Shown here in pieces: positions 22,521-34,310 of a stretch of DNA of 64,000 nt (positions within the stretch are counted from its first letter, which is position 1; every line of letters starts with the position of its first letter). The position numbers and the translations under genes were made by a program. The stretch comes from Hsuehochloa calcarea (Eukaryota > Streptophyta > Magnoliopsida > Poales > Poaceae): NCBI GenBank assembly GCA_036346395.1, contig CM070599.1, positions 28,635,232 through 28,699,231 of the forward strand, in the 5' to 3' direction. A model generated the notes under the pieces. It was not told the DNA's origin. It ran no database searches and was given only the letters and a program-made list of their open reading frames with translations.

Positions 22521-24475
22521 GAATGCAAATCTAATTTAGGTGTGTAAATATCAACGTCTGACGAGTAAAGCAGAATTACCTAGGGTTGCGATGGAGTAGG
22601 CCAGGCAAGGCGGAATATTGAATAACAATATTAGGTTGTCGATTGGATTGCTACTACTAGCTTAACGACTAATTGAATCAATAACTACCTAAGTACTAGT
22701 ATTAGAATTTCTGAAAATTCTTGTCAAAACCCATTACCTTCTAATTTCTTAACCATTTTACTAATAAGAAAGCAGTTTACTAACCACCTTGGTAACTATT
22801 CCATTGTATTAGAACAGTTATAAGACTATGACTAAAAGCGATTGCCTTGATTCACTTAGCTGTGTATCCAACCTACAAAAGGACTTCTTCTAGAACTAAG
22901 GTGTTACCAGCTCATTTCCTTCTAATTTCCACTTTCAAACTTGTTACTTCACTGGAATGACCTAAATGACATTCCCAAAATAAGTTAGCATTAGATAGTT
23001 AGTTTGGCCGTTGGGTTCCATTAACAAATTGCTTCAAGAAAAACTTCTAACTACTAGAAGTGATCATGCTATTAGCCTTCTAACAATCCTGATCTTTTTC
23101 AGAGTACTGTTCTTGAAACCTACAACAGCACAACTATTTGAAATAAGTGCTACTTTATTCGATTTCAAGTTTGAATAACTATTTCAATTGAGTGACTTAG
23201 TGGACATGTACAATATTTGTTAGCACAACAAGTGAGTTTACAAATGGCTTCCCTCTGACCATTTGATTTTCTCCCAATCCACTTCTTTTCTCTGCTGGTT
23301 TCTGAAACTTTGCAACTATATTGGGTTTTCAGATTTGGTTGCTCTCTTATAAAATATTCATCTCCATACTTGATTATCATAATTGACTAATACTAGTAGA
23401 TCAAGGCTCAACTGACTAAATGACTCAATAACATACCTAACTACTACCCTAATAGTGACATTTTCAAAATTTAATAGCACAAGACAAAGGTTATACAAGA
23501 AGGTTATACTGACAATCCAAATTTTCTTTTAAACCTCTTCTCTGATCATTCATACAACTATGAGTGTTTGAAACTTAAAATCACCAATTCAATAATTCAT
23601 TTGCTAAGCACTTCTTCGAGCTCGGGCCGAATGGGGCGGTGGCCATCGCCGGTGATAGGGAGGTTGGCGGCAGCGGCAAGTAGCAAAAATGGAACCAGGG
23701 CAGCATGGTGGTCCTAGTGGTGGTGGAGGCGCTTGTGGGAGGCGGGACGATGGCGAGACGGCGAGGTCGGCGGCCGTAGTGGGGAGATGAAGGCAGGCGA
23801 CTTGAGGTGGAAGAGGAAAAATTTAGGGGATGCATGAGCATCGGTGTGTGTGTGGAACTCACCGGAGTGGTCAGTGGAGGTTGCGGAGGGCTGAGCGAAG
23901 TGGCGACGGTGGTGAGGCGGCGACGAGGTTGCTCACCGTGGGTGGTGCTACGGTGAGGGGGCAGTGTGAGTGGTGGACGAGGCCGGGGCCATGAGGGTGC
24001 TTCCATGCGGAGGAATCGAAGGGTCTTAGGAGTGGGAATGGCGGTTGTGGTGGCGGCTTTGGCCGTGGTTGGGAAGAAAGCGGTGCGCGACTCTCCGGTG
24101 GCTCAAGCTCCAAATTGGCGGAGGCGGTGGTGGGGCAAGACAGTGCAGTGGTGGGCAGAAGCAAGTATGGCTGGCAGCATGAAGGCAGTGCCCAGGCCTT
24201 GGGGGTGCGGCGGCGTGGCGCGGGCGAGGCGGCAACAGAGACACGATGAAGCGGCGGCTGATGGGCGTAGCGCATGGATGGCATGCATGGCGTATGAAAT
24301 GGGGCGGGGATTTTGGGCCAAGCATTTGGTGATTAGGGTTGGGCCCTTTGCCGAGGGCCCTCGGCAAAGATTTTTAATTTTTTTTAAAATTTTCTTTGCC
24401 GAGGGCCATTGGCCAAGCCCTCGGCAAAGGTCCAGGCTAGACCCTCGGCAAAGAATTTTTTTTTGGTTTTTTGAA

Positions 24476-24963
24476 TCCAGTTTTTTTGTGGTGCTATAAT
24501 ACATTATTTAAAACTCAATTTTAAAATTTGGGCCAATTTTGACTTTTTTTGATATATATCCCTAATTTATTTCTTTTCGTTGATTTTTTTCGAATATTTC
24601 AAATTTGAACTGCAGGTGGATGGAATAATGCAATTTAGTGATTCGAAAAATGTTATTCATGGTAATTGGTGTATGTTGAGTCCCTATCCACGAACTCGCA
24701 TCAAATTTTGGGCATCTTCTTCACGTAACATGACAAGGAACTTGTCGGAAAAGTGTTTTTAAATTATTTAAAATCCATACGAAGTCCGAAAATCACGAAA
24801 CTTGTCGAGGTGTCATGTTATCGCATGTGTAGATAGTATCAACTTTTTGTAAGTTGATTGTAGACGTTGATAGTATTACAAGGAAGGTTTTGGAAGCTCT
24901 ACCTGTCACTCGGAGCTACGGGGAATGCCTGCGGTGGCCAAGAAGTTGCAGTATTAATATCCA
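24476..24963. other. Non-coding DNA between CACTA cluster and Helitron end
   Basis: AT-rich, no coding signal. The stretch containing acgaaacttgtcgaggtgtcatg (24797-24822) resembles internal CACTA sequence, so this may still be CACTA interior that lost its right terminus. Confidence 0.4.
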
Positions 24964-24975
24964 CTAGAAAGCAAC

Positions 24976-24992
24976 CCACGCTAACGGCGTGG
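24976..24992 (-). other. Helitron 3' terminal hairpin
   Basis: CCACGC - 5-nt loop - GCGTGG, a perfect 6-bp GC-rich stem, eight bases from the terminal CTAG on the minus strand. In Helitrons this palindrome acts as the termination signal for rolling-circle transfer. Confidence 0.65.
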
Positions 24993-25203
24993 AGGAGCCC
25001 GGAGGTGAGCCGTCGTGAGGCGCACAGAGAAAATGATGCTTAAGAAAAAGAGGAGCTACGGAGGATTTAGGGGACGATGCGTCGCCTGGACGTTCCAGCA
25101 AATCCAGTGAACACCATCCACGCCCTTCCGCGTCATGGCGCGTTTAACAACGTCACAAGCAATTCCTCTCAAATAGGGATAGCTATAAAAACAGTGCAAA
25201 CCA

Positions 25204-25715
25204 ACTTTAAGATAATAAACCCAAGACAGGTCAATATCCACCTAGTGTCCTCCTAAATACAGTATGTTTAATATTGAAAAGAGTAAGTATCAAATGAAAG
25301 CTCATATTCGGGAATGAGTATCGTAAATGGCTAATTTCCACAGGGCAATACTTTAAGATAATCAACTCAAGACAGGTCAACATCCACCTGGTGTCCTCCT
25401 AAATACAGTATGTTGAATATTGAAAAGAGTAAGTATCAAATGAAAGCTCCCAACTTCAATATCCACCCGGTGTCCTCCTAAATACAGTATGTTGAATATT
25501 GAAAAGAGTAAGTATCAAATGAAAGCTCACAGTTGGGAATGAGTATCGTAAAGGGCTGATTTTCACAGGTCAATACTTTAAGATAATTAACTCAAGACAG
25601 GTCAACATTCACCTGGTGTCCTCCTAAATACAGTATGCTGAATATCGAAAAGAGTAAGTATCAAATGAAAGCTCACAGTTGGAAATGGGTATCGCAAAGG
25701 GCTGATTGCCGCATG
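25204..25715. repeat. Tandem repeat of exon tail plus intron, about 146 bp, 3-4 copies
   Basis: Units start at actttaagataat near 25204, 25350 and 25575, with a shortened unit at about 25450. Each contains gtcctcctaaatacagtatg, gaaaagagtaagtatcaaatg and, except the short one, gctcaNaNtNgggaatgagtatcgtaaaNggct. The last block is the reverse complement of the end of the PP2A exon with its gtgagc donor. So the unit is the exon tail plus part of the next intron, amplified in place. Confidence 0.88.
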
Positions 25716-26299
25716 TCAATAAGTCGAATGGAGCCCTTTGAGCTACCATGTGCCAATGTATTACAGTGAGTAGGGCGGAACTCAGCAGATGTTATCACCT
25801 CTGGACATCGTAGAATTAAAATGTAACTACCAGCAAATATGTTATTCAAACAGATAACACCTCTAAAACATGTGTTAAAACAACAACAGTCAGTTAGAAT
25901 AGAGCTGTAAAACCTATGTTTGCCCTACGAACTTCAGCGATAACACACATCCATTTCACTAAACAAATTTTAGCCCAATATTGTGCTATTTGCATGCAAG
26001 GAAACAATGTTAGCATAATACAGGTAATTACATCACTTGCTACAACAGTATATGAGGGTATCCTTTTCTTGCTATGTGAGTTGAACTTGTAAATGGTTTT
26101 TTATTCTACCTATACAACAATACCAAGTAAAATAGTATCTAGTCAGCACAGCTAAGATTTTGTAGAATCAAAAGTCATACCAGTGAGATCCTCCATGTTT
26201 GTAGGTTTAACATCAATAATATTAAAACTTCAATTGCTAATTTCCAAACTCCAAAGATTTATCCGCAAATCGTCTGCTGATATGAAAGCCTTGTCATCA
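25677..26299 (-). pseudogene. Two captured exons of a PP2A B (B55) regulatory subunit gene
   Basis: Exon 26299-26181 (minus) encodes DDKAFISADDLRINLWSLEI, then SN-stop-SFNIIDVKPTNMEDLT. Exon 25800-25677 encodes EVITSAEFRPTHCNTLAHGS, SKGSIRLIDMRQSALCD and THFQL. These are consecutive WD40 segments of the 55-kDa B subunit that directs PP2A to substrates. Both exons keep proper splice sites (acceptor ccacag, donor gtatga; acceptor gtccag, donor gtgagc) and a 380-bp intron, so the fragment came from genomic DNA, not mRNA. A CAA codon is replaced by TGA, and neither the upstream nor the downstream exons are present. Confidence 0.85.
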
Positions 26300-27299
26300 C
26301 TGTGGAGAAAAGAACCAGAAATAATCTATGTCACTAAAAAAATGAACAGGATACAGCTAACCTGAATGTATATAGGGTGCAAATGAGCAAAATTTATAGT
26401 AACTATGCATGGAAGGTGGGTGATGGTGTTTTAATTTCTCTGAAGGATAATGATATAGCTGCTTACATACATCTCAACCACAAATGAAACTCGACATATA
26501 CAAAATTTCATAACACACAAAATACGATACCACTAAATAAAAATATCCTGTGGAGAATGACTTAGCTGAACTTAGCGAGACACCCTAAAGGACAGTAAGA
26601 ATTTTATTTGGTAAAGTAAGAATCTGAACTACAGAGACATCATGATCGCTTAAAATTGACAATCTATATTCAAAAGAGTTCAGATTCTTACTTTTCCTGT
26701 AGAGGCCCAGTATCCTGAATAATCATAGCTGCAAAAGAAAACAAAGTGAACAGTTGTAGCCACATGCAACATATAGTGTGTTGGTTACATTCATGAAAGG
26801 AAAAATGCCAGGATATTAATTCAACATAATTTACTATGGTTTATATGTTTATTGGTGTAAAGAAAAACCACAATCCCATCAGATTCAGATAGCAACCTTT
26901 TTGGTGGTGGAAATGCTTTTGTTGTCAAAGTCAAGCAGTAGTCATCAGCTTGATCTACCAAAAAAGTTATCTAAACACTGAATATGAAATCTGATAATAA
27001 CCCATGGAAAATATATTCATGCAGATTTGCAAGATCTATCGGAGTTTCACACAGCAAGACAACATGCAAAATCTCTAGAAAAACATATTCTTCAATCCTT
27101 TACAGAACCACAACGACGAATAGCAAAGAAAAAAACCATAATCTGTCCATCTTCAACGCAACTATGCCGCAATTTTCGCAAATACAGGTGTACATTTTAA
27201 TGCTCGCTTGTTGGCGTATCGATGACCGGTAACTGACTAGAACGCTGAATGCAAGAACAAGAAAACACCCAGAGGAGCATTTATCATCATCAGAGCGGT

Positions 27300-27845
27300 G
27301 GGGGAGGGCGAGGCAAGGGGCAGCGAGTGGAGAGGGGGGAGGCAGAGAAGAGAGAGGGAGGGGACCAGGAGGCGAAGAGGGAGTGGGACGCGGCCCGCGG
27401 TGCTGGAGTTCGTACCAGTGGTGGAGGTAGGGATGGCAGGCGAAGGGAAAAAGGAGACCAAGAGTAGACGCAGGGAGAAGGAGCATAAGTGGGGTTGAGA
27501 TGCGGTGGGGAGGGAGAAGCAGGGGGAGGCGGGTGGAGAGGGAGGGAGGCGGAGAAGGGAGAGGGAGGGGAACGGGAGGCGGAGAAGGAGAGGGGTGCGA
27601 CCGCGCGGTGTTGGAGGGAGGACCGGTGGCAGAGGCAATGACAGGAGGTGAAGGGGAAAAGGAGAACGAGGGGGAGGACACGGGGCTCGAGATGCGGCGG
27701 GGGAGGAAGAGGTAAGTGCGCTGGGTGGAGAGGGGGAGAGGCGGAGAAGGGAGAGGGAGGGGAACGAGAGGCGGGGAGGGAGAGAGGTGCGGCCGCGTGG
27801 CGTTGGAGGGAGGACCGACGGCGGAGGAAGGGAGGGGACAAGGAG
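27300..27845. repeat. Purine-rich tandem array, about 195-bp units x 3
   Basis: The plus strand is almost all G and A. Units carry gagtggagagggggg (27327), ggtggagagggaggg (27532) and ggtggagagggggag (27724), then ggaggcggagaagggagagggagggg, a gNgcggccgcgNggtgNtggag block and a gaggacc(g/a) block. The long minus-strand frames here (Pro/Ser/Leu-rich) follow from the base bias and are not counted as genes. Confidence 0.8.
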
Positions 27846-28228
27846 AGCGGCTAGCAAGCTCACCGGAGAGAAGCAACGATAATACGGGAGAAGAGAGACA
27901 ACCGGGGATAAGGCGCAAAAGGCGATAAGGGATAAGGAACGACCACGAGCAAGCGAGAGGCAGGCCTCGTGCAGGCACGACGCCCCTTTTCCGGGTGACG
28001 TAGAGCGCGCAGGAGGGCTCCCTTTCTCTCAGGTTTTAACAGTAGTAATGAGATGAGAACCCAGCTGGACGAGCAAAACAAGGAATTGGATGACACAGTC
28101 GGTCTCATCTACTCTAAAAAAAGATGACCATTTTGCCCTTTCCTATTCACAAAATTTATACCCATTTGTCTTTTGCTCGCTTCACCTACCGACATTTCAA
28201 CAAACACCAAGAAAGAAGAAAGTAGAGA

Positions 28229-29833
28229 TGGGCTATGGGGAGAACACACAGGGAAGGAGGATAATAAAATGGTAAGGGCAATTTTGGTATTTTGAGAAAA
28301 GCTAAGTCGCTGGTAGTATTTTCAAAAGAAGTTTGCGATTTCGATGACATAAAACCAATAAGATAAAGAGCCGTGGTGAAATCCAAAAGACCGAAAATAT
28401 CAGTGGCATAGATCAAACTTTCTCCTGTTTGAGAGAGGAATCTATCTGAAAATCAAAATTGTAACTTGAGCCACTCTTTAACTTTTGGGATCCAGAAACT
28501 AGCTTTAGGTGAAGCTGGAGTCCCAAAATCAAGAGCGTCGGACCAGTTCTCCCTCTAATAATTTGTTAGTACCCCTCTACAGCGACAACCACATCTGCGG
28601 GTGCCCCAGCAGCATGACGCACGCCACAAACACAGCCGAAGCTCACATCCAAAAATTAGCATATACCTCCTCTCCCTATCAAACAGCCGCCCCACAGCTA
28701 GCCTCCAACTCACCTGTTTGCCACGCGGCCGCGCGTCGCCATCCATCTGGATTCTGGGGTGAAAACGGGCCCGTTACAGATGAATATTACTCTTTTCATA
28801 TTCTAACATATATTTTTACTTTAGAGTTGGGCATAAATTTTTTAGATACATGTACGAAACAGATACAGATCAGATTCAAATCGATTACGGATAGCTTGCC
28901 AGATAGTATATACATAAAAAATAACTTTACTAACAAAAGTGTCAAATTATACTACATATTAGAGAATTATTTATCCTACTTAACAACATAAACATAATCA
29001 AATATAAATTAATATTATATATTAGCTGAGAACTAGAAAACCATAGAAGATATTAAAGAATATTGATATTTATCGGATATTGTATTTTAGATAGATATTG
29101 CTCTTTTCATATCTCAACCCATATTTTATGAGATTTTTTAGATACAAATAATATCAGATGTGGATCGGGACTAAAAAAAATACACCAAATAAATTTTTTT
29201 CAGATACAACATCAGCATTGAATCGGATAAGAATTATCCACCCCATTTTCACACATCCATCCACCGCACGTACCGTACCCCGAGCAAGCAAAGCAAACCT
29301 CGTCTCGGCTCGCTCGGTGGCGCAACCGCCGCGCGCGTCGTCGTCCGAGACTCCGAGGCCTCAACGGTCGACGAGACGCCCCACCCGACGCCCGAAAACG
29401 ACTGCGCGCGACCGACCAAAATCAACATTTCACCACCATTTAACCGCGCTCCCGGCCGGTATGTACCACCACCTTGGCACCTTCGTTCCTCGATCAGATC
29501 CGGCCCGGCCAGACCCTCAATTCGGGCGCGTGAGCCACGAAACCTTCACAGGCCGATCTGACAGCGCACGTACGTTCGTTCGTGCGTGTACACTTTTACG
29601 TCCCCAGATTTTGCACATTTGTAACGATCGGCACGGTACGCTACCGTCCTTGTGTCGGTAGAGCTGCATGCCCACCGATCTACCCATTCTTCATGCACTC
29701 CCGGTACGTACGCTGCTGTTACCGTCTACACTACACATGCCATGCCACTGTGGCATTGGCGCTACGTACGCTTATGAATTTGTGATACGTACAGAAAGCA
29801 ACACGCTTCCAGTATATATGCATGCATGGCACA
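28229..29833. other. Intergenic, no gene recognised
   Basis: About 1.6 kb. The segment 28090-28430 looks like a small AT-rich repeat. 28440-28560 contains the actttgggatccagaaactagctttaggtgaagctggag motif of a MITE-like end. 29230-29760 is GC-rich. No open frame could be linked to a protein. Confidence 0.45.
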
Positions 29834-29970
29834 GCGACTAGCTCATTTCCGTCTCGCATTTACAAGAATGACTGTTTTTTGCAAAAATATCGCCCTACCG
29901 TACACGCACCGTGCGACATGCTATGCCGTGCTGCCACACGTGACATGGCCTCCCGCGGTGGCCACCTCCG
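29834..29970 (+). repeat. Left TIR of the PMD element
   Basis: gcgactagctcatttccg ... tttacaagaatgactg ... gcaaaaatatcgccctac. It is inverted at 34811-34968 with moderate divergence. Confidence 0.75.
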
Positions 29971-30280
29971 CACGCCAACGTCGATGGACCATGTCCTCGA
30001 CGGCCACCACGTGAGGTGGCCACCTCCCGCATGGTGGCCCTCCACATGTCGCCGCGTGGCCTCCCTCCCTCCCCGGTGCATGCCCTCCCTCCTCTCTCCT
30101 CGCTGACTCTCTCTCCCGCCCCCCCCGCCACGTGTAAAACGGTCTGGTTCTATAGAGAAATAAAAAATCGTAAAAAAAAAACTTTACATTTGTCGTTCTG
30201 ATAAGCTCCGAAGCCCATACCCTCCCCTAATTGCACCGCCTAGCCTATCCTTCGATCAATTCCAATGGCCACTGTCGTCA

Positions 30281-30466
30281 CTTTATTTCACATCATATCG
30301 TTGTCTAATGCATGCATGCGAATATCGATTAACTCGGGTGGGGACGGATTCCCACCCGCAACGGCTATATATTCTTTATTTCACATCATATCGTTGTCTA
30401 ATGCATACATGCGAATATCGATTAACTCGCGCGGGGACGCATTCCCTCCCGCAACGGCTATATATT
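30281..30466 (+). repeat. 93-bp tandem duplication containing a TATA-like box
   Basis: ctttatttcacatcatatcg ... caacggctatatatt occurs at 30281 and again at 30374, with few differences. Each copy ends in ggctatatatt, so a TATA-like element is duplicated about 1.3-1.4 kb upstream of the PMD reading frame. Whether it is a promoter is not shown. Confidence 0.85.
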
Positions 30467-31098
30467 AGAGAGCGAGCGAGCGCGATTTCATTTTGCTGTC
30501 GCTCGCTTGCTCTATCTTTGGGCCACTCTCTTGCTCTGCTAATTTTATTTTTGGAGATATTTTAGCATTATTAACCGCCGTCATTAGAAGCCAATTTATC
30601 AGGTAATTTTTATCTCTGTCGATTTTTCGTCGTTCGTAAATTCTTTATTAACCGTGTACTTAAGGAAAATCTGTTTGACTTTATTAGTTGCATTTAATTA
30701 CCTACATTTGAAATATATTAGTCGCATTTGCTATGTTAAGCCAATGACACTGCAATCCCTCACTTTCAAAATAATAAAACTCGATCATGCATGTACCATG
30801 AGATCCATAGTAAAATGCTATCATAGTATTAGAAAATAGCAAAACTACCAAAGCATAAGCCCAATCTTACATGACATCAAAGAATAAAATTAGTAAACTT
30901 GTCAATGTTTATCATTTTAATTCACTCTCACTTAAAAAATTAACATTTAAATATATTGTAGGTGTTTAGAGAAGAAAGTAATGTTTATTGTGTCACCTGC
31001 TAAGCTTTTATATCCAATGCTTATGCAACTCCCTAGTACTAAGTCGTTGTTGTTCCTGATTATTTTACAATGCTTTAGATGATCCCTAATATCCTGCT

Positions 31099-31455
31099 TT
31101 GTCTTAATTAATTAGTTCTAGATAATTAGTTAAGTTCATATTTACTATAAGTAGAAAAATAAGAAAAAATGAAGTTGCTAGCTATTCATACAACAAATTA
31201 TTCATGCATACACTGCTGGCCATGCAAGCAAGTAGTTGTTAGGTATTCAAGTATGCATGCACTGAACACACACGTATATGCAATTAATATTTATTTAGCA
31301 AAGGGAAAGAACATGGATTAACGTGTATAATTATTTATTGAGGTGACGTTAATTAGTTACGACATAATTAGTTTGTCTTAATTAATTAGTTTTAAACAAT
31401 TATTTGAAGTTCATAATTATTGCAAATAGAAAAATAAGAAAAAATAAAGTTTTAG
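31099..31455 (+). repeat. Two direct copies of an ~80-bp AT-rich segment
   Basis: tgtcttaattaattagtt ... agttcata ... aagNagaaaaataagaaaaaat occurs at about 31099-31176 and 31373-31452 (period about 273). Confidence 0.7.
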
Positions 31456-31741
31456 TTCAATAAATATGTTACATGTATTCATTAAATATATCATCCATTG
31501 TATGTGTATGTCCATGTTGGATTTATGGAATAATTTGTACATGCTTTTTTAATTGTCAGTACGTAGCACATGTTCATTCGTGGTAATCAGTTAGCCCTAA
31601 ATAATTTAGTCATGTTTAAATGGCCGTATTTAATTTTGTACTACTAAATTAGTGCACATTAATTTGTAATTTTAGTTTTACTGTAATATTTAATTTGCAA
31701 TATTTTCACTAATATTATGTACATTCCATGTGTTGCAAACT

Positions 31742-34310
31742 ATGTCTCTACTGGCGCTTCTGGAACACTTCTATTATAAGAACCACCGGTGCAAGCTGTA
31801 GATCGACGATGACGCGAATGGCCCTCCGCCCCTGCTGCTTTGGGCTGGGAGGGATTACTGGGAGCTGCACGATCACTACGTCCCAAACTTCCGGGAAACG
31901 GACTTGTTGTCCCTTGCGAGGCTGGTCTCCGTCGGACGCCAGTTCACCCTAGACGTGAGTCTACTGTCGTCACTTGTCGATAGGTGGAGGCCCGAGGTGC
32001 ACACCTTCCACTTTTTGTGGGGTGACATGACAGTCACTCTGCTGGACGTCTTGTTCTTGACCGGTCTCCCGATCCGGGGTGAGGCACTTGTTCCAGCCCC
32101 TCCGTCGACAGACTGGAAGGCCAGGCTGGAGCTTCGGTTCGTCCAACCTCTCCGGAGCGTGCACGTGGCGTCCCCTGGACTTGGTTGAGGCACTACAGTC
32201 AATGCCCGCAGGATGCACCAGGCGACGTCGTTAGGACGCACCTCGTTGCTTACCTTCTCCAGCTCTTTGGTTGAATCTTGTTTCCATCTACACAGGGCCA
32301 TTGGTGCTACCCCAACTTCGTCCGGCTCGCCGAGTCGTTGGTTGACGCGGAGGCTGGTTGGATGCCTCAGTATAGCTAGGATCAGTCCTCCTTTGCGCCA
32401 CATACCGAGGGTTGTGTGACGCTTCGCGGTGCTCCACCGGTGCTACCCCCAACCTGATCATCTGCTATATGCTCCTGCAATTGTGGAATTGGGAGCACTT
32501 CCCTGTTGGGCGGCCGACCATCGAGAGAGTAGTGCACCTGTTCGGTGAGTTCGACGACCAGATAGATGGGCCACTGTGGGCTTACGGTGGACTGCTGCTC
32601 ATCTGCGTTGAGCCAAGGATAGACCAGCGAGATGCTACTCGTTGTTCCATAATGAGTTCGAGTCATTGCATGACAACAACATCATCTGGTGGGTCCATTT
32701 ACTATAGATTTCGTGCACACGGTAGCGCCACACGGATTGTCCGTGCAATGCACCCAGGACGTCGGGGTATAGTTGGCGACTTGCTATCTGGTGTTCGCAC
32801 ATATGGTGGAGCTTTACGCCGTCGCGTGTAATGCGACGGTTTGGTTTGTATCGGGTTGTGCCCCTCCGGACAGCAGGATCCTGCCACGAGCCGTACACCT
32901 GTGAGCCAAACTTCATCCAAGTAATGTTTACACTTCTTACGCCTTATTTTCTAACATCAATCCTTCTAGAAATGTAGGCAATCAAGGGCGAGTCAGCATT
33001 CTCAGGACTGGCAACAAGGTCAGCACGCGTGGACTATGACATGGAATGAGAGGTTGCACCTGGAATACTTGCAGGAGTGGCGTCCGTACGACGTTCAGAC
33101 GTATGGCGAGTATGTGGAGTGGTACCTACCACAGTCGTGCGCTAGACTCACCCTTCCTCCATCGGAGCGCCCGCAGGAGGTGACACACCATGAGAGCCAC
33201 CACCACTAGTTCAATCGTCACAACGCTTCGCGGCGTGACGACACCGTAAGACATTTGCAACCTCTGGTCATTTCATTTATGATATTTGTATTCTTCATTG
33301 CTGAACCTATTATGTATGTCAATTCAGTTGGAGTGGGCGCAGCACATCACAGACACATCTGAGATCTCTACCCGCAGCCCAAACACAACATCGGGGCCGC
33401 TGAAAACTTTGAAGTGCATCTTCGCGGAGTCGAAGAAGATAATAAAGAACTTGAGTCGCGGCCATCCGATGGACGATGTCCTGCGCGTCGGGCACCAAGT
33501 GAGGACCATGCTCACCCGCTAGGTCATCACGACCTAGCGATTACGATTGGCATCGTAGCGCTTCCCGTCGGTCTTCCACGGGCCAGATCGGCGACGAGGT
33601 AAGTTATTTACAAATGTATGTTACATTTTTTTGTTACGCCTTACGTTCCACTAACATCATGTCGTTCTCCCGCCACAGGTCTGTTGGGATGCATCACTTG
33701 TGTCGTCCGCGTTCGGTACACAGACTAGTGCTCCCCCTCGGTCATCTGTACTGCACATCCGGGAGGTATGAGATTCTCATTTTACATCTAGAGTGTTTAT
33801 TTCGACTAACATCGTTCCGTCTTGCAACCTTCAGTTGATCGTAGGGGTGATGGCCATTCCGTCCACTGATGATGCGGATACATGCCTCCCAGCTCCTACC
33901 AGGGAGTGATACACGTCGTCAGGGTATGAACAATGGTAGCCAGGGTTTGTAGCGTACGCAGGGCAGAGTTCCTCTGGGTTCGCTGTCCTGCCGTACTTTC
34001 AAGAACAGGGCTCTTCCGAGTTCGCTGGCACACCAGACATCCAAGACCAAAGCTCCTCCGCACAACCGGTGTTGTAGACATCATACCTTGAGGGCGGACA
34101 ATTTGGGAGTGGACTTATACCGTCCATCGTTCAAGAATTCATTACAGGTGATCCCTAGTTCGGCATGTCTTAGCAGGTGGACATCAACGCTTACCAGACT
34201 CACCTTAGTCAGCTGACTGGTGCACCTCCGTCCTCTCAACATACTCAACAGTCCGGCTTATGTATCCTACGGGACATGCTCGATGCAAAACAAGGTCGCG
34301 CACGCGGACG
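31742..34310 (+). pseudogene. Decayed plant mobile domain (PMD, MAIN-like) gene
   Basis: The first block, from ATG at 31742, reads MSLLALLEHFYYKNHRCKL then a stop, and continues NFRETDLLSLARLVSVGRQF, LVDRWRPEVHTFHFLWGDMT and VTLLDVLFLTGLPIRGEAL. This is the RPExHTFH...GExTxTLxDVxxLxGLPI signature of the PMD family (Arabidopsis MAIN/MAIL1; often annotated as 'protein phosphatase 7 long form'). Later blocks are LLQLWNWEHFPVGRP (about 32460-32530), FHNEFESLHDNNIIWW (about 32645-32700), TWNERLHLEYLQEWRPYDV (about 33040-33100) and ITDTSEISTRS (about 33345). Frames change between blocks and several stops occur. PMD proteins act in transcriptional silencing and genome stability and are also spread by transposons. 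Here the gene is the cargo of the TIR element. Confidence 0.8.

Larger units (their letters stand above)
21127..24475. mobile_element. CACTA (En/Spm) transposon remnant, non-autonomous
   Basis: It begins CACTACTGGAGACGGCC at 21127, a typical CACTA terminus. This is followed by about ten palindromic subterminal repeats of the form tttgccgagggc...gccctcggcaaag (21145-21690), a signature of a widespread grass CACTA group. A second cluster of the same motif lies at 24347-24460. Between them are only weak traces of element genes (about 22310-22520, minus) and a GC-rich block with long minus-strand frames (23590-24300). No CACTA terminus is found after 24460, so the right end is deleted, and no TNP2-type transposase domain is present. 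Confidence 0.8.
24964..28228 (-). mobile_element. Helitron candidate carrying PP2A B55 exons
   Basis: Read on the minus strand, the 3' end is CTAG (24967-24964) followed by T, with a perfect 6-bp hairpin (stem CCACGC/GCGTGG, 5-nt loop, 24976-24992) eight bases upstream, as in Helitrons (hairpin, short spacer, CTRR, insertion before T). The proposed 5' end is TCTCTACTTTC at 28228, preceded by A, giving the A|TC...CTRR|T structure. Inside are two exons with intervening intron of a PP2A regulatory subunit gene, a tandem array derived from one exon end, and a purine-rich array. No Rep/helicase was found, so it is non-autonomous. The 3' end is well supported; the 5' end was chosen as the best TCTCTAC match in an A context. 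Confidence 0.6.

Noticed and set aside
23581..24284. Minus-strand frames of 137-141 codons, Pro/Ser/Thr-rich
   Set aside because: GC-rich interior of the CACTA remnant. They might be remains of a 5' exon of a CACTA gene, but nothing in them supports a call.
26870..26960. Exon-like frame on the minus strand (DYCLTLTTKAFPPPKRLLSE) with an acceptor-like ggtag
   Set aside because: I could not connect it to the PP2A B55 gene or to another protein. No convincing donor follows, so it was not called.
27100..27978. A 292-codon Pro/Ser/Leu-rich frame on the minus strand
   Set aside because: It follows from the purine-rich tandem array on the plus strand; several frames are open at once and none has a recognisable domain.
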